Assembly (NCBI GenBank): GCA_031270215.1
Contig: JAISYB010000042.1
Coordinates: 1-36,534, forward strand
Length of the DNA stretch: 36,534 nucleotides
Reading direction: 5' to 3'
Source of the DNA: Streptococcaceae bacterium
GTDB lineage: Bacteria; Bacillota; Bacilli; Lactobacillales; Streptococcaceae
Every line of letters starts with the position of its first letter. The first letter of the stretch is position 1. Below the pieces are notes generated by a model. It made no database searches. It had not been told where the DNA came from and saw only the letters and a program-made list of their open reading frames with translations. Both the position numbers and the translations under genes were made by a program. Below, piece after piece: positions 28,578-36,534 of this stretch.

Positions 28578-28943
28578 TTATTTTTTCTTACCTGCAACTG
28601 TCTTAGAAGGACCTTTGCGAGTACGTGCATTATTCTTTGTATTTTGTCCGCGAGTAGGTAAACCACGACGATGACGCATGCCACGATATGAACCGATTTC
28701 CATTAAGCGTTTAATGTTTAAGTTCACTTCACGGCGAAGATCACCCTCAACCTTAAGCTTATCAACTTCACGACGGATTGCATCCTCTTGTTCATTTGTT
28801 AAATCTTTTACACGAATATCCTCTGCAACGCCTGCATCTTTTAAGATTTGTTGCGCAGTCGTTTTCCCGATACCATAAACATATGTTAATGAAATAACAA
28901 CGTGTTTATCACGAGGAATATCAACACCTGCAATACGAGCCAT
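28578..28943 (-). CDS. rpsM: 30S ribosomal protein S13
   Basis: [31 protein letters not shown]. Confidence 0.98.
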   Translation of the reverse strand: MARIAGVDIPRDKHVVISLTYVYGIGKTTAQQILKDAGVAEDIRVKDLTNEQEDAIRREVDKLKVEGDLRREVNLNIKRLMEIGSYRGMRHRRGLPTRGQNTKNNARTRKGPSKTVAGKKK

Positions 28944-28960
28944 TTATCTTTTCACCTCCA

Positions 28961-29077
28961 TTATCCTTGACGTTGTTTATGTTTAGGATTTGCTGGGCAA
29001 ATCACCATAACACGACCATTACGACGAATCACTTTACAATGTTCGCACATTGGTTTTACTGATGGTCTAACTTTCAT
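28961..29077 (-). CDS. rpmJ: 50S ribosomal protein L36, 38 aa (not in ORF track)
   Basis: Translated by hand: [38 protein letters not shown]; zinc-ribbon form. Confidence 0.97.
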   Translation of the reverse strand: MKVRPSVKPMCEHCKVIRRNGRVMVICPANPKHKQRQG

Positions 29078-29111
29078 TTTTTAATACCTCCATGTTAATT
29101 TGAAAGTACAA

Positions 29112-29330
29112 TTATTTAAAGCGGTATGTAATACGACCACGTGTCAAATCATAGGGTGACATTTCAACTGTCACTCTATCTCCTGTTAAAATACGAATAT
29201 AATTTTTACGGATTTTTCCAGAAATAGTAGCTAAAATTTGATGACCGTTTTCAAGTTCCACTGTAAACATTGCATTCGGCATTGTATCAACGACTTTGCC
29301 TTCAATTTCAATCATATCTTCTTTTGCCAA
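29112..29330 (-). CDS. infA: Translation initiation factor IF-1 with a TTG start codon
   Basis: AGGAGG-TTACACTTA-TTG GCA AAA GAA GAT ATG ATT GAA: (M)[30 protein letters not shown]...; 72 aa. Confidence 0.93.
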   Translation of the reverse strand: MAKEDMIEIEGKVVDTMPNAMFTVELENGHQILATISGKIRKNYIRILTGDRVTVEMSPYDLTRGRITYRFK

Positions 29331-29394
29331 TAAGTGTAACCTCCTAAAATCTACGAGACACCAGACACTTACGTCTGTGGTCAAAGTCGGACTA

Positions 29395-29430
29395 TGGTAT
29401 TATACCACCCAAGTCCCTCCATTGCAATCA
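29395..29430 (-). promoter_or_regulatory. Internal promoter upstream of infA
   Basis: Minus strand TTGCAA-N17-TATAAT in the adk-infA gap; palindrome TGGTAT-A-ATACCA (29395-29407) over the -10. Confidence 0.6.
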
Positions 29431-29432
29431 AA

Positions 29433-30080
29433 TTAGTTATCTAAAACCGCCTTGACCTCTTTAAATACTTGGTCAATCTCTTGATCGCCTTCAATATCGG
29501 AAACAAGATTTTGTTTTCGATAATATTCTAAAATCGGTGCACTTTGTTTAATGTTGATTTCTAAACGATTTTTAACCGACTCAGGCTTATCATCTTCTCT
29601 TTGGAAGAAGTTATGTCCGCCACAACGATCACAAGTGCCCTCAACCTTTGGCGGATTGAAGAGTTTATGATAGGTTGCCCCACAGTCTTTGCAAATGAAG
29701 CGACCAGACAAACGATCTACTAAGATTTCTGGATTGACAGCAATATTAATCACATAATCAATCTTTTTGTTAAGCGACTCTAAAATTTCCTTTAAGCTAT
29801 AGGCTTGCTCAATCGTTCTTGGAAAACCATCCAGCAAAAAGCCGTTTGCGACGTCTTGATGTGCCAAGCGATCTTTAACGATACCGTTAGTTACCTCATC
29901 AGGTACTAAATTACCGTCATCCATATAGCTCTTGGCTAATTTCCCCATTTCAGTGCCTTGGGTGATTGCTTCACGAAACATATCCCCCGTTGAAATGTGT
30001 GGAATTTGATAGGTATCAATAATTCGTTCAGCCTGAGTTCCTTTTCCGGCTCCGGGAAGCCCCATTATTAAGATGTTCAT
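29433..30080 (-). CDS. adk: Adenylate kinase (zinc-binding LID)
   Basis: [25 protein letters not shown]...CDRCGG. Confidence 0.98.
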   Translation of the reverse strand: MNILIMGLPGAGKGTQAERIIDTYQIPHISTGDMFREAITQGTEMGKLAKSYMDDGNLVPDEVTNGIVKDRLAHQDVANGFLLDGFPRTIEQAYSLKEILESLNKKIDYVINIAVNPEILVDRLSGRFICKDCGATYHKLFNPPKVEGTCDRCGGHNFFQREDDKPESVKNRLEINIKQSAPILEYYRKQNLVSDIEGDQEIDQVFKEVKAVLDN

Positions 30081-30123
30081 TTTATCTCCTTGTTCATTTT
30101 ACGATGACACCTTACAGCTAAAA

Positions 30124-30146
30124 CGGAATAGCTTGAAACTATTCCG
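30124..30146 (-). terminator. Terminator-like hairpin at the secY stop codon (possible attenuator)
   Basis: Minus strand CGGAATAG-TTTCAAG-CTATTCCG-TTTT; the TAG in the 5' arm is the secY stop. Confidence 0.5.
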
Positions 30147-31443
30147 CATTATCCATAAATCCAACATACTTTTTCTTCAGCATAAGTCCTTCTAGTTGCT
30201 TTGCTGCTTCAAGCGCAACTGAAATCACGATTAGAAGTGACGTCCCACCAAGACCGATTGATTTTGGTAAGTCCCAGATTGCTGCTGCGATAATTGGTAA
30301 TAACGCAATCAAGCCTAGGAAAACTGAACCAACTGTTGAAAGCCGCATTAGCAAGTGTGATACATACTCCTCTGTGCCACGTCCCGGACGTACACGCGGA
30401 ATATAACTCCCTTGTTTTTGCAGATTTTCAGCCATTTTTTCTGGATTGACCTGAACGAAAGCATAGAAGAAAGTAAAGGCGACAATTAATACTGCGTAGA
30501 AAGTTCCACCGACTAACGTATTGTAATTGAAGATTTCCGATAATACTTTAAACCAACTTTCAGTCGCATGGCTTTCCCTGAAAAATTGTAAAATTGCTTG
30601 TGGTGTTGAGATAATAGAACTTGCGAAGATAACTGGAATAACGCCTGCCGCATTTACCTTTAACGGTAAATATGAGCTTGTTGGCGCCCCGGTAACTCGT
30701 TTTGTATACTGAATTGGAATCTTTCTTTCCGCTTGTTGTACGAAGGTCGTCAAAGTTACAATTAGAATCACTGCAATCACAAGGAGTGCAATGAAAACAA
30801 CTGAGAACGGAATTCGACTCGAATCAACATTGACGAAATGATCAACAAAGATTTCCTTAATCGCACTTGGTAATCCTGAGATGATACCTGCGAAGATAAT
30901 CATTGACACACCGTTACCAAAGCCTTTTTCGGTAATCTGCTCACCTAGCCAAGTCACTATAAAGCTACCTGTCGTTAAGATAATCCCGATAGCGACATAA
31001 GACCAGACGCTCGGATTGTTAACCAGTCCTAAACTCGCATAGCGGTTAAAACCGGCTGTAATTCCGACAGATTGTACGAAACCTAAAATCAAAGTTAGAT
31101 AACGCGTTACTTGATTGAGCTTTCTGCGTCCTACTTCACCCTGCTTACTCCATTCAACAAATTTCGGTACAATATCCATCTGCAGTAACTGCACAACGAT
31201 AGAAGCCGTAATATATGGAGAAACCCCCATTGCGAAAATAGAGAAATTCTGCATCGCACTACCCGAAACCATATTGAACATACTCATAAATGGTAGCTCA
31301 GCCACAGATTCAAGCGCCTTTGCATTCACGCCAGGCACGGTAATATGCGCACCTAAACGGAATACAAGCAAAATAAACATTGTGAAATAAATTTTGTTGC
31401 GAATTTCTTTAACTTTAAACGAATTTTTTAGCAGTTTAAACAT
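30139..31443 (-). CDS. secY: Preprotein translocase subunit SecY
   Basis: [40 protein letters not shown]... Confidence 0.98.
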   Translation of the reverse strand: MFKLLKNSFKVKEIRNKIYFTMFILLVFRLGAHITVPGVNAKALESVAELPFMSMFNMVSGSAMQNFSIFAMGVSPYITASIVVQLLQMDIVPKFVEWSKQGEVGRRKLNQVTRYLTLILGFVQSVGITAGFNRYASLGLVNNPSVWSYVAIGIILTTGSFIVTWLGEQITEKGFGNGVSMIIFAGIISGLPSAIKEIFVDHFVNVDSSRIPFSVVFIALLVIAVILIVTLTTFVQQAERKIPIQYTKRVTGAPTSSYLPLKVNAAGVIPVIFASSIISTPQAILQFFRESHATESWFKVLSEIFNYNTLVGGTFYAVLIVAFTFFYAFVQVNPEKMAENLQKQGSYIPRVRPGRGTEEYVSHLLMRLSTVGSVFLGLIALLPIIAAAIWDLPKSIGLGGTSLLIVISVALEAAKQLEGLMLKKKYVGFMDNAE

Positions 31444-31883
31444 TAAAGCACCTCGATTGATCCACCTTTAGAAGTAATTGCTTCTTCAGCAGTTTTTGAG
31501 AATTTTGAAGCTTTGACTGTTACCTTTTTAGTCAATTCACCGTTGCCTAAAATTTTAATGCCAGATTTAACATCTTTCACAATTTTAGCTTCGACCAATG
31601 CTTCTGGTGTAACAGTTGCGCCATCTTCAAAATGATTTAATACATCCAAATTCACTAACGCATAATCTTTTGAATTAATATTTTTAAACCCACGTTTTGG
31701 CATACGACGGAATAAAGGTGTTTGACCCCCTTCAAATCCTAAACGAACGCCTCCACCTGAACGAGATTTTTGACCTTTTTGTCCACGTCCTGATGTTTTA
31801 CCATTACCAGATGAAGTTCCGCGTCCAACACGATTGCGAACTTTGCGGCTACCTTCTACTGGTTTTAATTCATGAAGTTTCAT
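31443..31883 (-). CDS. rplO: 50S ribosomal protein L15
   Basis: [44 protein letters not shown]. Confidence 0.97.
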   Translation of the reverse strand: MKLHELKPVEGSRKVRNRVGRGTSSGNGKTSGRGQKGQKSRSGGGVRLGFEGGQTPLFRRMPKRGFKNINSKDYALVNLDVLNHFEDGATVTPEALVEAKIVKDVKSGIKILGNGELTKKVTVKASKFSKTAEEAITSKGGSIEVL

Positions 31884-31917
31884 AGTCTTGAGCACCTCCT
31901 TAGACAAGATAATTTAA

Positions 31918-32097
31918 TTAAATTTCTTCAACGCTAACTAAATGTGAAACGGTGTTAATCATTCCACGAATCGCTACGTTATCAGGTTTTATTACTGTAC
32001 TTTGCAATTTAGTAAGTCCTAACGCTTTAACTGTGTCACGTTGATTTTGTTTACGTCCAATTACAGAGCGTTTTAAAGTAATTTTTAATTCAGCCAT
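31918..32097 (-). CDS. rpmD: 50S ribosomal protein L30, 59 aa (not in ORF track)
   Basis: Translated by hand: [59 protein letters not shown]. Confidence 0.97.
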   Translation of the reverse strand: MAELKITLKRSVIGRKQNQRDTVKALGLTKLQSTVIKPDNVAIRGMINTVSHLVSVEEI

Positions 32098-32108
32098 CGT
32101 AATCCTCC

Positions 32109-32606
32109 TTAACCAACTAAATCTTCAACAGATTTGCCACGTAACTCAGCAACTTCGTTTGCACGTTTTAATTGCTTCAAGCCTTCAACAGTTGCACGAA
32201 CAACGTTGATTGGTGTGTTTGAACCTAATGATTTACTTGTCACATCTGCGACACCTGCAAGTTCAAGTACGGCACGAACTGGTCCGCCTGCTGCAACTCC
32301 AGAACCTTCTACGGCAGGTTTCATTAAAATACGTCCGCCTGAAAATTGACCAATAACTTCGTGAGGAAGTGTTGTGCCAACCATAGGAACTTCAATTAAA
32401 TTTTTCTTTGCATCTTCAATTGCTTTACGAATTGCTTCAGGTACTTCTTGAGCTTTACCGGTACCAAAGCCAACGTGACCATTTTTATCACCAACAACTA
32501 CCAGAGCCGCAAAGCGTAGACGACGCCCACCTTTAACAACTTTAGTAACACGATTAATCGAAACAACACGTTCTTCTAAAGATTTAGCATCAATATTGAA
32601 TACCAT
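32109..32606 (-). CDS. rpsE: 30S ribosomal protein S5
   Basis: [43 protein letters not shown]. Confidence 0.98.
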   Translation of the reverse strand: MVFNIDAKSLEERVVSINRVTKVVKGGRRLRFAALVVVGDKNGHVGFGTGKAQEVPEAIRKAIEDAKKNLIEVPMVGTTLPHEVIGQFSGGRILMKPAVEGSGVAAGGPVRAVLELAGVADVTSKSLGSNTPINVVRATVEGLKQLKRANEVAELRGKSVEDLVG

Positions 32607-32627
32607 GTGTGGTTTTCCTCCTTCTTA

Positions 32628-32993
32628 TTAAAATTCTAATCCATTTTCGCGCGCTGCTTGAGCAAGTTCTGCGACACGTCCATGATAAAGGTATCCTCCA
32701 CGGTCGAAGACCACTACTTTGATACCTTTTTCTTTCGCACGTTCTGCTACTAACTTACCAACAAGCTTAGCTTGTTCTGTTTTTGTTCCACCTGAAATTT
32801 CTTTATCCAAGGTAGAGGCACTTGCTAGCGTCACACCCGCTACGTCATCAATAACTTGCGCGTAGATGTGTTGGTTTGAACGAAAAACATTCAAGCGTGG
32901 GCGCTCAGCAGTACCAGAGATACGGTTACGAACACGATTATGACGTTTCTTACGTGTCTTATTTTTATCTGGTTTTGTAATCACAATTTTCAC
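32628..32993 (-). CDS. rplR: 50S ribosomal protein L18
   Basis: [31 protein letters not shown]. Confidence 0.98.
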   Translation of the reverse strand: MKIVITKPDKNKTRKKRHNRVRNRISGTAERPRLNVFRSNQHIYAQVIDDVAGVTLASASTLDKEISGGTKTEQAKLVGKLVAERAKEKGIKVVVFDRGGYLYHGRVAELAQAARENGLEF

Positions 32994-33175
32994 CTCTTAT
33001 AATTTTCGTACTAAATCTTGCTTGTCAGCTAATTTAGTACTCTTTACACAATAAATTGTTTAACACACTTTCATTGCTCTACTCGGGATTTTTAAAGTAT
33101 CCCAGAAACTTTTAGGTAATGTCGAATAACTCGTTTTATAACTAGTAGATAGTCAAGCAAAAATATTGCTAGTGA

Positions 33176-33712
33176 CTATTTACCAGTCTTACCTTCTTTA
33201 CGACGAACATATTCCCCAACATAGCGAACACCTTTTCCTTTATAAGGTTCTGGTGGACGTAGTGAGCGAATGAAAGCTGCAACTTCGCCGACAACCTCTT
33301 TGTTAATTCCTTTTACTGAAATTTGTGTAGCGGCCGGTACTTCAAATTCAATACCAACTGGCGCTTCAACTTCATCAGGATGAGATTTTCCTAAGCTCAA
33401 TACCAATTTTTTACCTTTTAATTGTGCCCGGTAACCTACCCCGATCATTTCAAGATCCTTTTTAAATCCTTCGGTAACACCGACAACCATATTGTTGAAG
33501 TTTGCACGTGTTGTTCCGTGGATTGTCTTCATCTCTTTGCTATCGTTAGGGCGAACAAATGTAACTTCGTTGCCTTCGATTTTCAATTCAATGTCACTAC
33601 TAAAAGCACGAGTTAATTCCCCTTTAGGACCTTTTACAGTAATTGTATTGTCTTTATTTTCAATGGTTACACCTGCAGGTAAAATAACTACTTTATTACC
33701 AATACGACTCAA
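33176..33712 (-). CDS. rplF: 50S ribosomal protein L6
   Basis: [33 protein letters not shown]. Confidence 0.98.
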   Translation of the reverse strand: MSRIGNKVVILPAGVTIENKDNTITVKGPKGELTRAFSSDIELKIEGNEVTFVRPNDSKEMKTIHGTTRANFNNMVVGVTEGFKKDLEMIGVGYRAQLKGKKLVLSLGKSHPDEVEAPVGIEFEVPAATQISVKGINKEVVGEVAAFIRSLRPPEPYKGKGVRYVGEYVRRKEGKTGK

Positions 33713-33739
33713 TTTGGCACCTCCTTTATTTAAAAATTC

Positions 33740-34138
33740 TTACCATACGTAAGCAATTACTTCGCCACCAATGTTGCGCTCGCGTGCTTCTTTATCTGTC
33801 AACAAGCCCTCAGAAGTAGAGATAATTGAAATACCTAAACCATTTAATACTTTAGGCACATCATCTGCCTTCACATAGGCACGCAAACCTGGTTTTGAAA
33901 TACGTTTGATGTTAGTGATAACACGTTCACCATCGCGACTATATTTTAAAAATACTCGGATGATGCCTTGTTTATCATCTTCTATATACTGAGCATCCTT
34001 GATGAAACCTTCTTTTTTCAAGATTTCAGCGATGTCACGTTTGATTTTAGATGCTGGAACTTCTAACACATCATGCTTTACTTGATTCGCATTACGGATG
34101 CGAGTTAGAAAATCTGCAATTGGATCTGTCATGACCAT
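33740..34138 (-). CDS. rpsH: 30S ribosomal protein S8
   Basis: [33 protein letters not shown]. Confidence 0.98.
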   Translation of the reverse strand: MVMTDPIADFLTRIRNANQVKHDVLEVPASKIKRDIAEILKKEGFIKDAQYIEDDKQGIIRVFLKYSRDGERVITNIKRISKPGLRAYVKADDVPKVLNGLGISIISTSEGLLTDKEARERNIGGEVIAYVW

Positions 34139-34210
34139 TTGAGTGATAACCTCCTTTATTTTTTCAATCTTCTTTGCTACATAATCACAAAAGTGACTGC
34201 AAATATTGTC

Positions 34211-34480
34211 TTACCAGCTTGCTTTCTTCACACCTGGAATTTGACCTTTATGTGCTAATCGACGGAAATTAATCCGGCTCATACCAAATTTACGCATATA
34301 TGCATGCGGACGTCCGTCAATCAAATCACGATTTTTAACGCGGTTTGGATTGGAGTCTACAGGTAATTTGGCTAAGGCAGCGTAATCACCCTTCGCTTTT
34401 AACTCACGTCGTAAATCTGCATATTTTGCAACTAATGCTTTTTGTTTTTCAAATTTTGCGATTTTAGATTTTTTCGCCAT
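34211..34480 (-). CDS. rpsN: 30S ribosomal protein S14, 89-aa cysteine-free (C-) form
   Basis: [33 protein letters not shown]...[34 protein letters not shown]; no CxxC motifs. Confidence 0.97.
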   Translation of the reverse strand: MAKKSKIAKFEKQKALVAKYADLRRELKAKGDYAALAKLPVDSNPNRVKNRDLIDGRPHAYMRKFGMSRINFRRLAHKGQIPGVKKASW

Positions 34481-34498
34481 TAAGTTTTGCCTCCTATT

Positions 34499-35041
34499 TT
34501 ACTTTTGGAATGGCATACCTAACCCTGCTAATAATTCGCGAGCTTCCTCATCTGAATTAGCAGTAGTTACGATAACAATATCCAAACCACGAACTTTATC
34601 AACCAAATCATAATCAATTTCAGGGAAAATCAATTGTTCCTTCACACCCAAAGTGTAGTTCCCACGTCCATCGAAAGCTTTTTTGCTCACGCCATGAAAA
34701 TCACGTACACGGGGCAAAGAAACAGATACTAACTTATCTAAGAATTCATACATTCTCACGCCGCGCAAGGTAACTTTTGCACCGATAGGCATCCCTTCAC
34801 GCAAACGGAAGCCAGCGATTGATTTCTTAGCTTTTGTAATTAAAGGTTTTTGACCTGAAATTAGACTTAATTCATTAACAGCTTTTTCTAAGTTCTTAGA
34901 GTTAGATACGGCATCCCCGACACCCATATTAAGTACAATCTTTTCTACTTTAGGAACTTGCATGACTGAAGTATAATTAAACTTTTCAATCAAAGACTTT
35001 GTTACTTCGTTTTTATATTTTTCTTTTAAGCGATTAGCCAA
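34499..35041 (-). CDS. rplE: 50S ribosomal protein L5
   Basis: [52 protein letters not shown]. Confidence 0.98.
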   Translation of the reverse strand: MANRLKEKYKNEVTKSLIEKFNYTSVMQVPKVEKIVLNMGVGDAVSNSKNLEKAVNELSLISGQKPLITKAKKSIAGFRLREGMPIGAKVTLRGVRMYEFLDKLVSVSLPRVRDFHGVSKKAFDGRGNYTLGVKEQLIFPEIDYDLVDKVRGLDIVIVTTANSDEEARELLAGLGMPFQK

Positions 35042-35062
35042 CTCTTTTGCCTCCTTTCTGAA

Positions 35063-35371
35063 TTACTTATCTAAATTTTCACCAGATTTTCTGTTAAAGC
35101 GAACCTTTTTATCATCTTCAACTTTATAACCAACACGGCCTGCAACTCCATTTTTATCTAACACTTGCACGTTAGAGGCATGGATAGGTGCTTCTTTTTC
35201 AACGATACCACCTTGAGGACTTTGAGCATTGGGTTTTTGATGTTTTTTAACGATATTAACGCCTTCGACAACAACTTTGTTTTGTTTCACTAAAACTTCT
35301 AAAACAACACCTTCTTTGTTTTTGTCTTTTCCAGCGATGATTTTAACTTTATCGTTTTTCTTGACAAACAT
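35063..35371 (-). CDS. rplX: 50S ribosomal protein L24
   Basis: [58 protein letters not shown] before the ATG at 35371. Confidence 0.97.
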   Translation of the reverse strand: MFVKKNDKVKIIAGKDKNKEGVVLEVLVKQNKVVVEGVNIVKKHQKPNAQSPQGGIVEKEAPIHASNVQVLDKNGVAGRVGYKVEDDKKVRFNRKSGENLDK

Positions 35372-35462
35372 GAATGAATAACCTCCTTTAAGCTCAATGA
35401 CAACCATCATCTGATCTCTTAAACATCAGTCTAATTAGATAAATGATTAATTGTACATCTAT

Positions 35463-35831
35463 TTATAATACTTCTGGTGCAAGCGAAACAATTTTCATGA
35501 AGTTTCCTTCACGTAATTCACGAGCAACAGGGCCGAAAATACGTGTCCCACGTGGACTCTTATCATCACGAATGATGACTGCTGCATTTTCATCAAATTT
35601 GATATATGAACCGTCTGGACGACGAGCGCCAGATTTCGTACGTACGATTACAGCTTTAACGACATCACCTTTTTTAACTGCTCCACCAGGAATAGCTTGT
35701 TTCACTGTTGCAACAATAATATCCCCAATATTTGCAGTTTTACGACCTGAGCCACCCAAAACTTTAATGGTTAAAATTTCACGCGCACCAGAATTATCGG
35801 CAATTTTCAAACGACTTTCTGCTTGGATCAC
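35463..35831 (-). CDS. rplN: 50S ribosomal protein L14
   Basis: [44 protein letters not shown]. Confidence 0.98.
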   Translation of the reverse strand: MIQAESRLKIADNSGAREILTIKVLGGSGRKTANIGDIIVATVKQAIPGGAVKKGDVVKAVIVRTKSGARRPDGSYIKFDENAAVIIRDDKSPRGTRIFGPVARELREGNFMKIVSLAPEVL

Positions 35832-35869
35832 TAGTGTGTCCTCCTTTCATTTCAACTGTATTGTTTAAA

Positions 35870-36133
35870 TTAGATAATTACCGCTTTTTCAACGATTTCT
35901 AATAAGCGAAAACGTTTTGTAGCAGATAATGGACGAGTTTCCATGATACGCACGATGTCACCAGTTTTTGCTTCATTGTTTTCATCATGTGCTTTGTATT
36001 TTTTAGAATAGTTTAATCGTTTACCGTAGATTGGGTGGTTTTTCTTAGTTTCAACGACAACTGTGATTGTCTTATCCATTTTGTCAGAAACAACACGGCC
36101 TTGGTAAACTTTACGTTGATTACGTTCAGTCAT
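35870..36133 (-). CDS. rpsQ: 30S ribosomal protein S17
   Basis: [39 protein letters not shown]. Confidence 0.98.
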   Translation of the reverse strand: MTERNQRKVYQGRVVSDKMDKTITVVVETKKNHPIYGKRLNYSKKYKAHDENNEAKTGDIVRIMETRPLSATKRFRLLEIVEKAVII

Positions 36134-36159
36134 ACTAAATGAATTCTCCTTCCATTACC

Positions 36160-36357
36160 TTATTTTGCTTCGCGCAAAACAGTTTTTACGCGCGCAATTG
36201 TTTTACGTACAGTTTGAATACGTGCAGTATTTTCTAATTGACCTGTTGCCAATTGGAACCGTAAGTTGAACAATTCTTGTTTTAATTCAGCTTCTTTGCC
36301 GACAAGCTCTTCAGTAGATAAACCACGAAGTTCTGTTACAGTATCTTTAGCCTTCAT
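36160..36357 (-). CDS. rpmC: 50S ribosomal protein L29
   Basis: [47 protein letters not shown]. Confidence 0.97.
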   Translation of the reverse strand: MKAKDTVTELRGLSTEELVGKEAELKQELFNLRFQLATGQLENTARIQTVRKTIARVKTVLREAK

Positions 36358-36534
36358 TTGATTCACCTGACCTCTCACGTTTTACAAATTTAGTTTTGAC
36401 GGGTAATTTGTGAGATGCAAGACGAAGCGCTTCGCGCGCAATTTCTTCTGAAACTCCTGCAATTTCAAACATAATCTTACCACGTTTAACTGGTGCTACC
36501 CAGCCTTCAGGGGCGCCTTTACCAGAACCCATAC
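36347..36534 (-). CDS. rplP: 50S ribosomal protein L16, 5' end truncated by the window edge
   Basis: [52 protein letters not shown] is the L16 C-terminus. Confidence 0.95.
   Translation of the reverse strand, partial: MGSGKGAPEGWVAPVKRGKIMFEIAGVSEEIAREALRLASHKLPVKTKFVKRERSGESNEG

Noticed and set aside
35443-35868. 141-aa plus-strand ORF
   Set aside because: Antisense to rplN; ribosomal-protein coding strand is certain.

Overview
This window looks like a low-GC Gram-positive chromosome segment, probably Lactobacillales and Lactococcus/Streptococcaceae-like; that assignment is inferred from gene content, not from a database search. Every convincingly protein-coding gene lies on the minus strand. 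In minus-strand order from the right edge the genes are: the distal S10 / spc / alpha ribosomal superoperon (rplP to rplQ, including secY, adk, infA, rpmJ and rpoA); fruR-fruK with a decayed fruA remnant; metQNI; copA (frameshifted)-copZ; an aspartokinase; sstT; nagB; a class-I glutamine amidotransferase (PuuD-like); acnA-icd; mreCD; pcsB (CHAP-domain secreted protein); ecfA1-ecfA2-ecfT; a DUF951-ychF-DUF1129 operon; a small LEA-like protein; and a 3'-truncated sufC. The most interesting non-coding signal is a probable stand-alone plus-strand small RNA at ~3487-3641. It has an extended -10 promoter, a GUAA-tetraloop hairpin, several C-rich anti-Shine-Dalgarno segments and its own terminator, and it seems to be the only plus-strand transcription unit in the window. 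Other points to check: a near-perfect operator palindrome inside the ychF-operon promoter, a one-mismatch parS-like site, a one-base frameshift splitting copA, loss of fruA beside intact fruRK, a direct-repeat-flanked insert between fruR and fruK, a structured 182-bp spacer inside the spc operon, and the L17 downstream element. I found no CRISPR array, tRNA, rRNA, intact mobile element or defence system.
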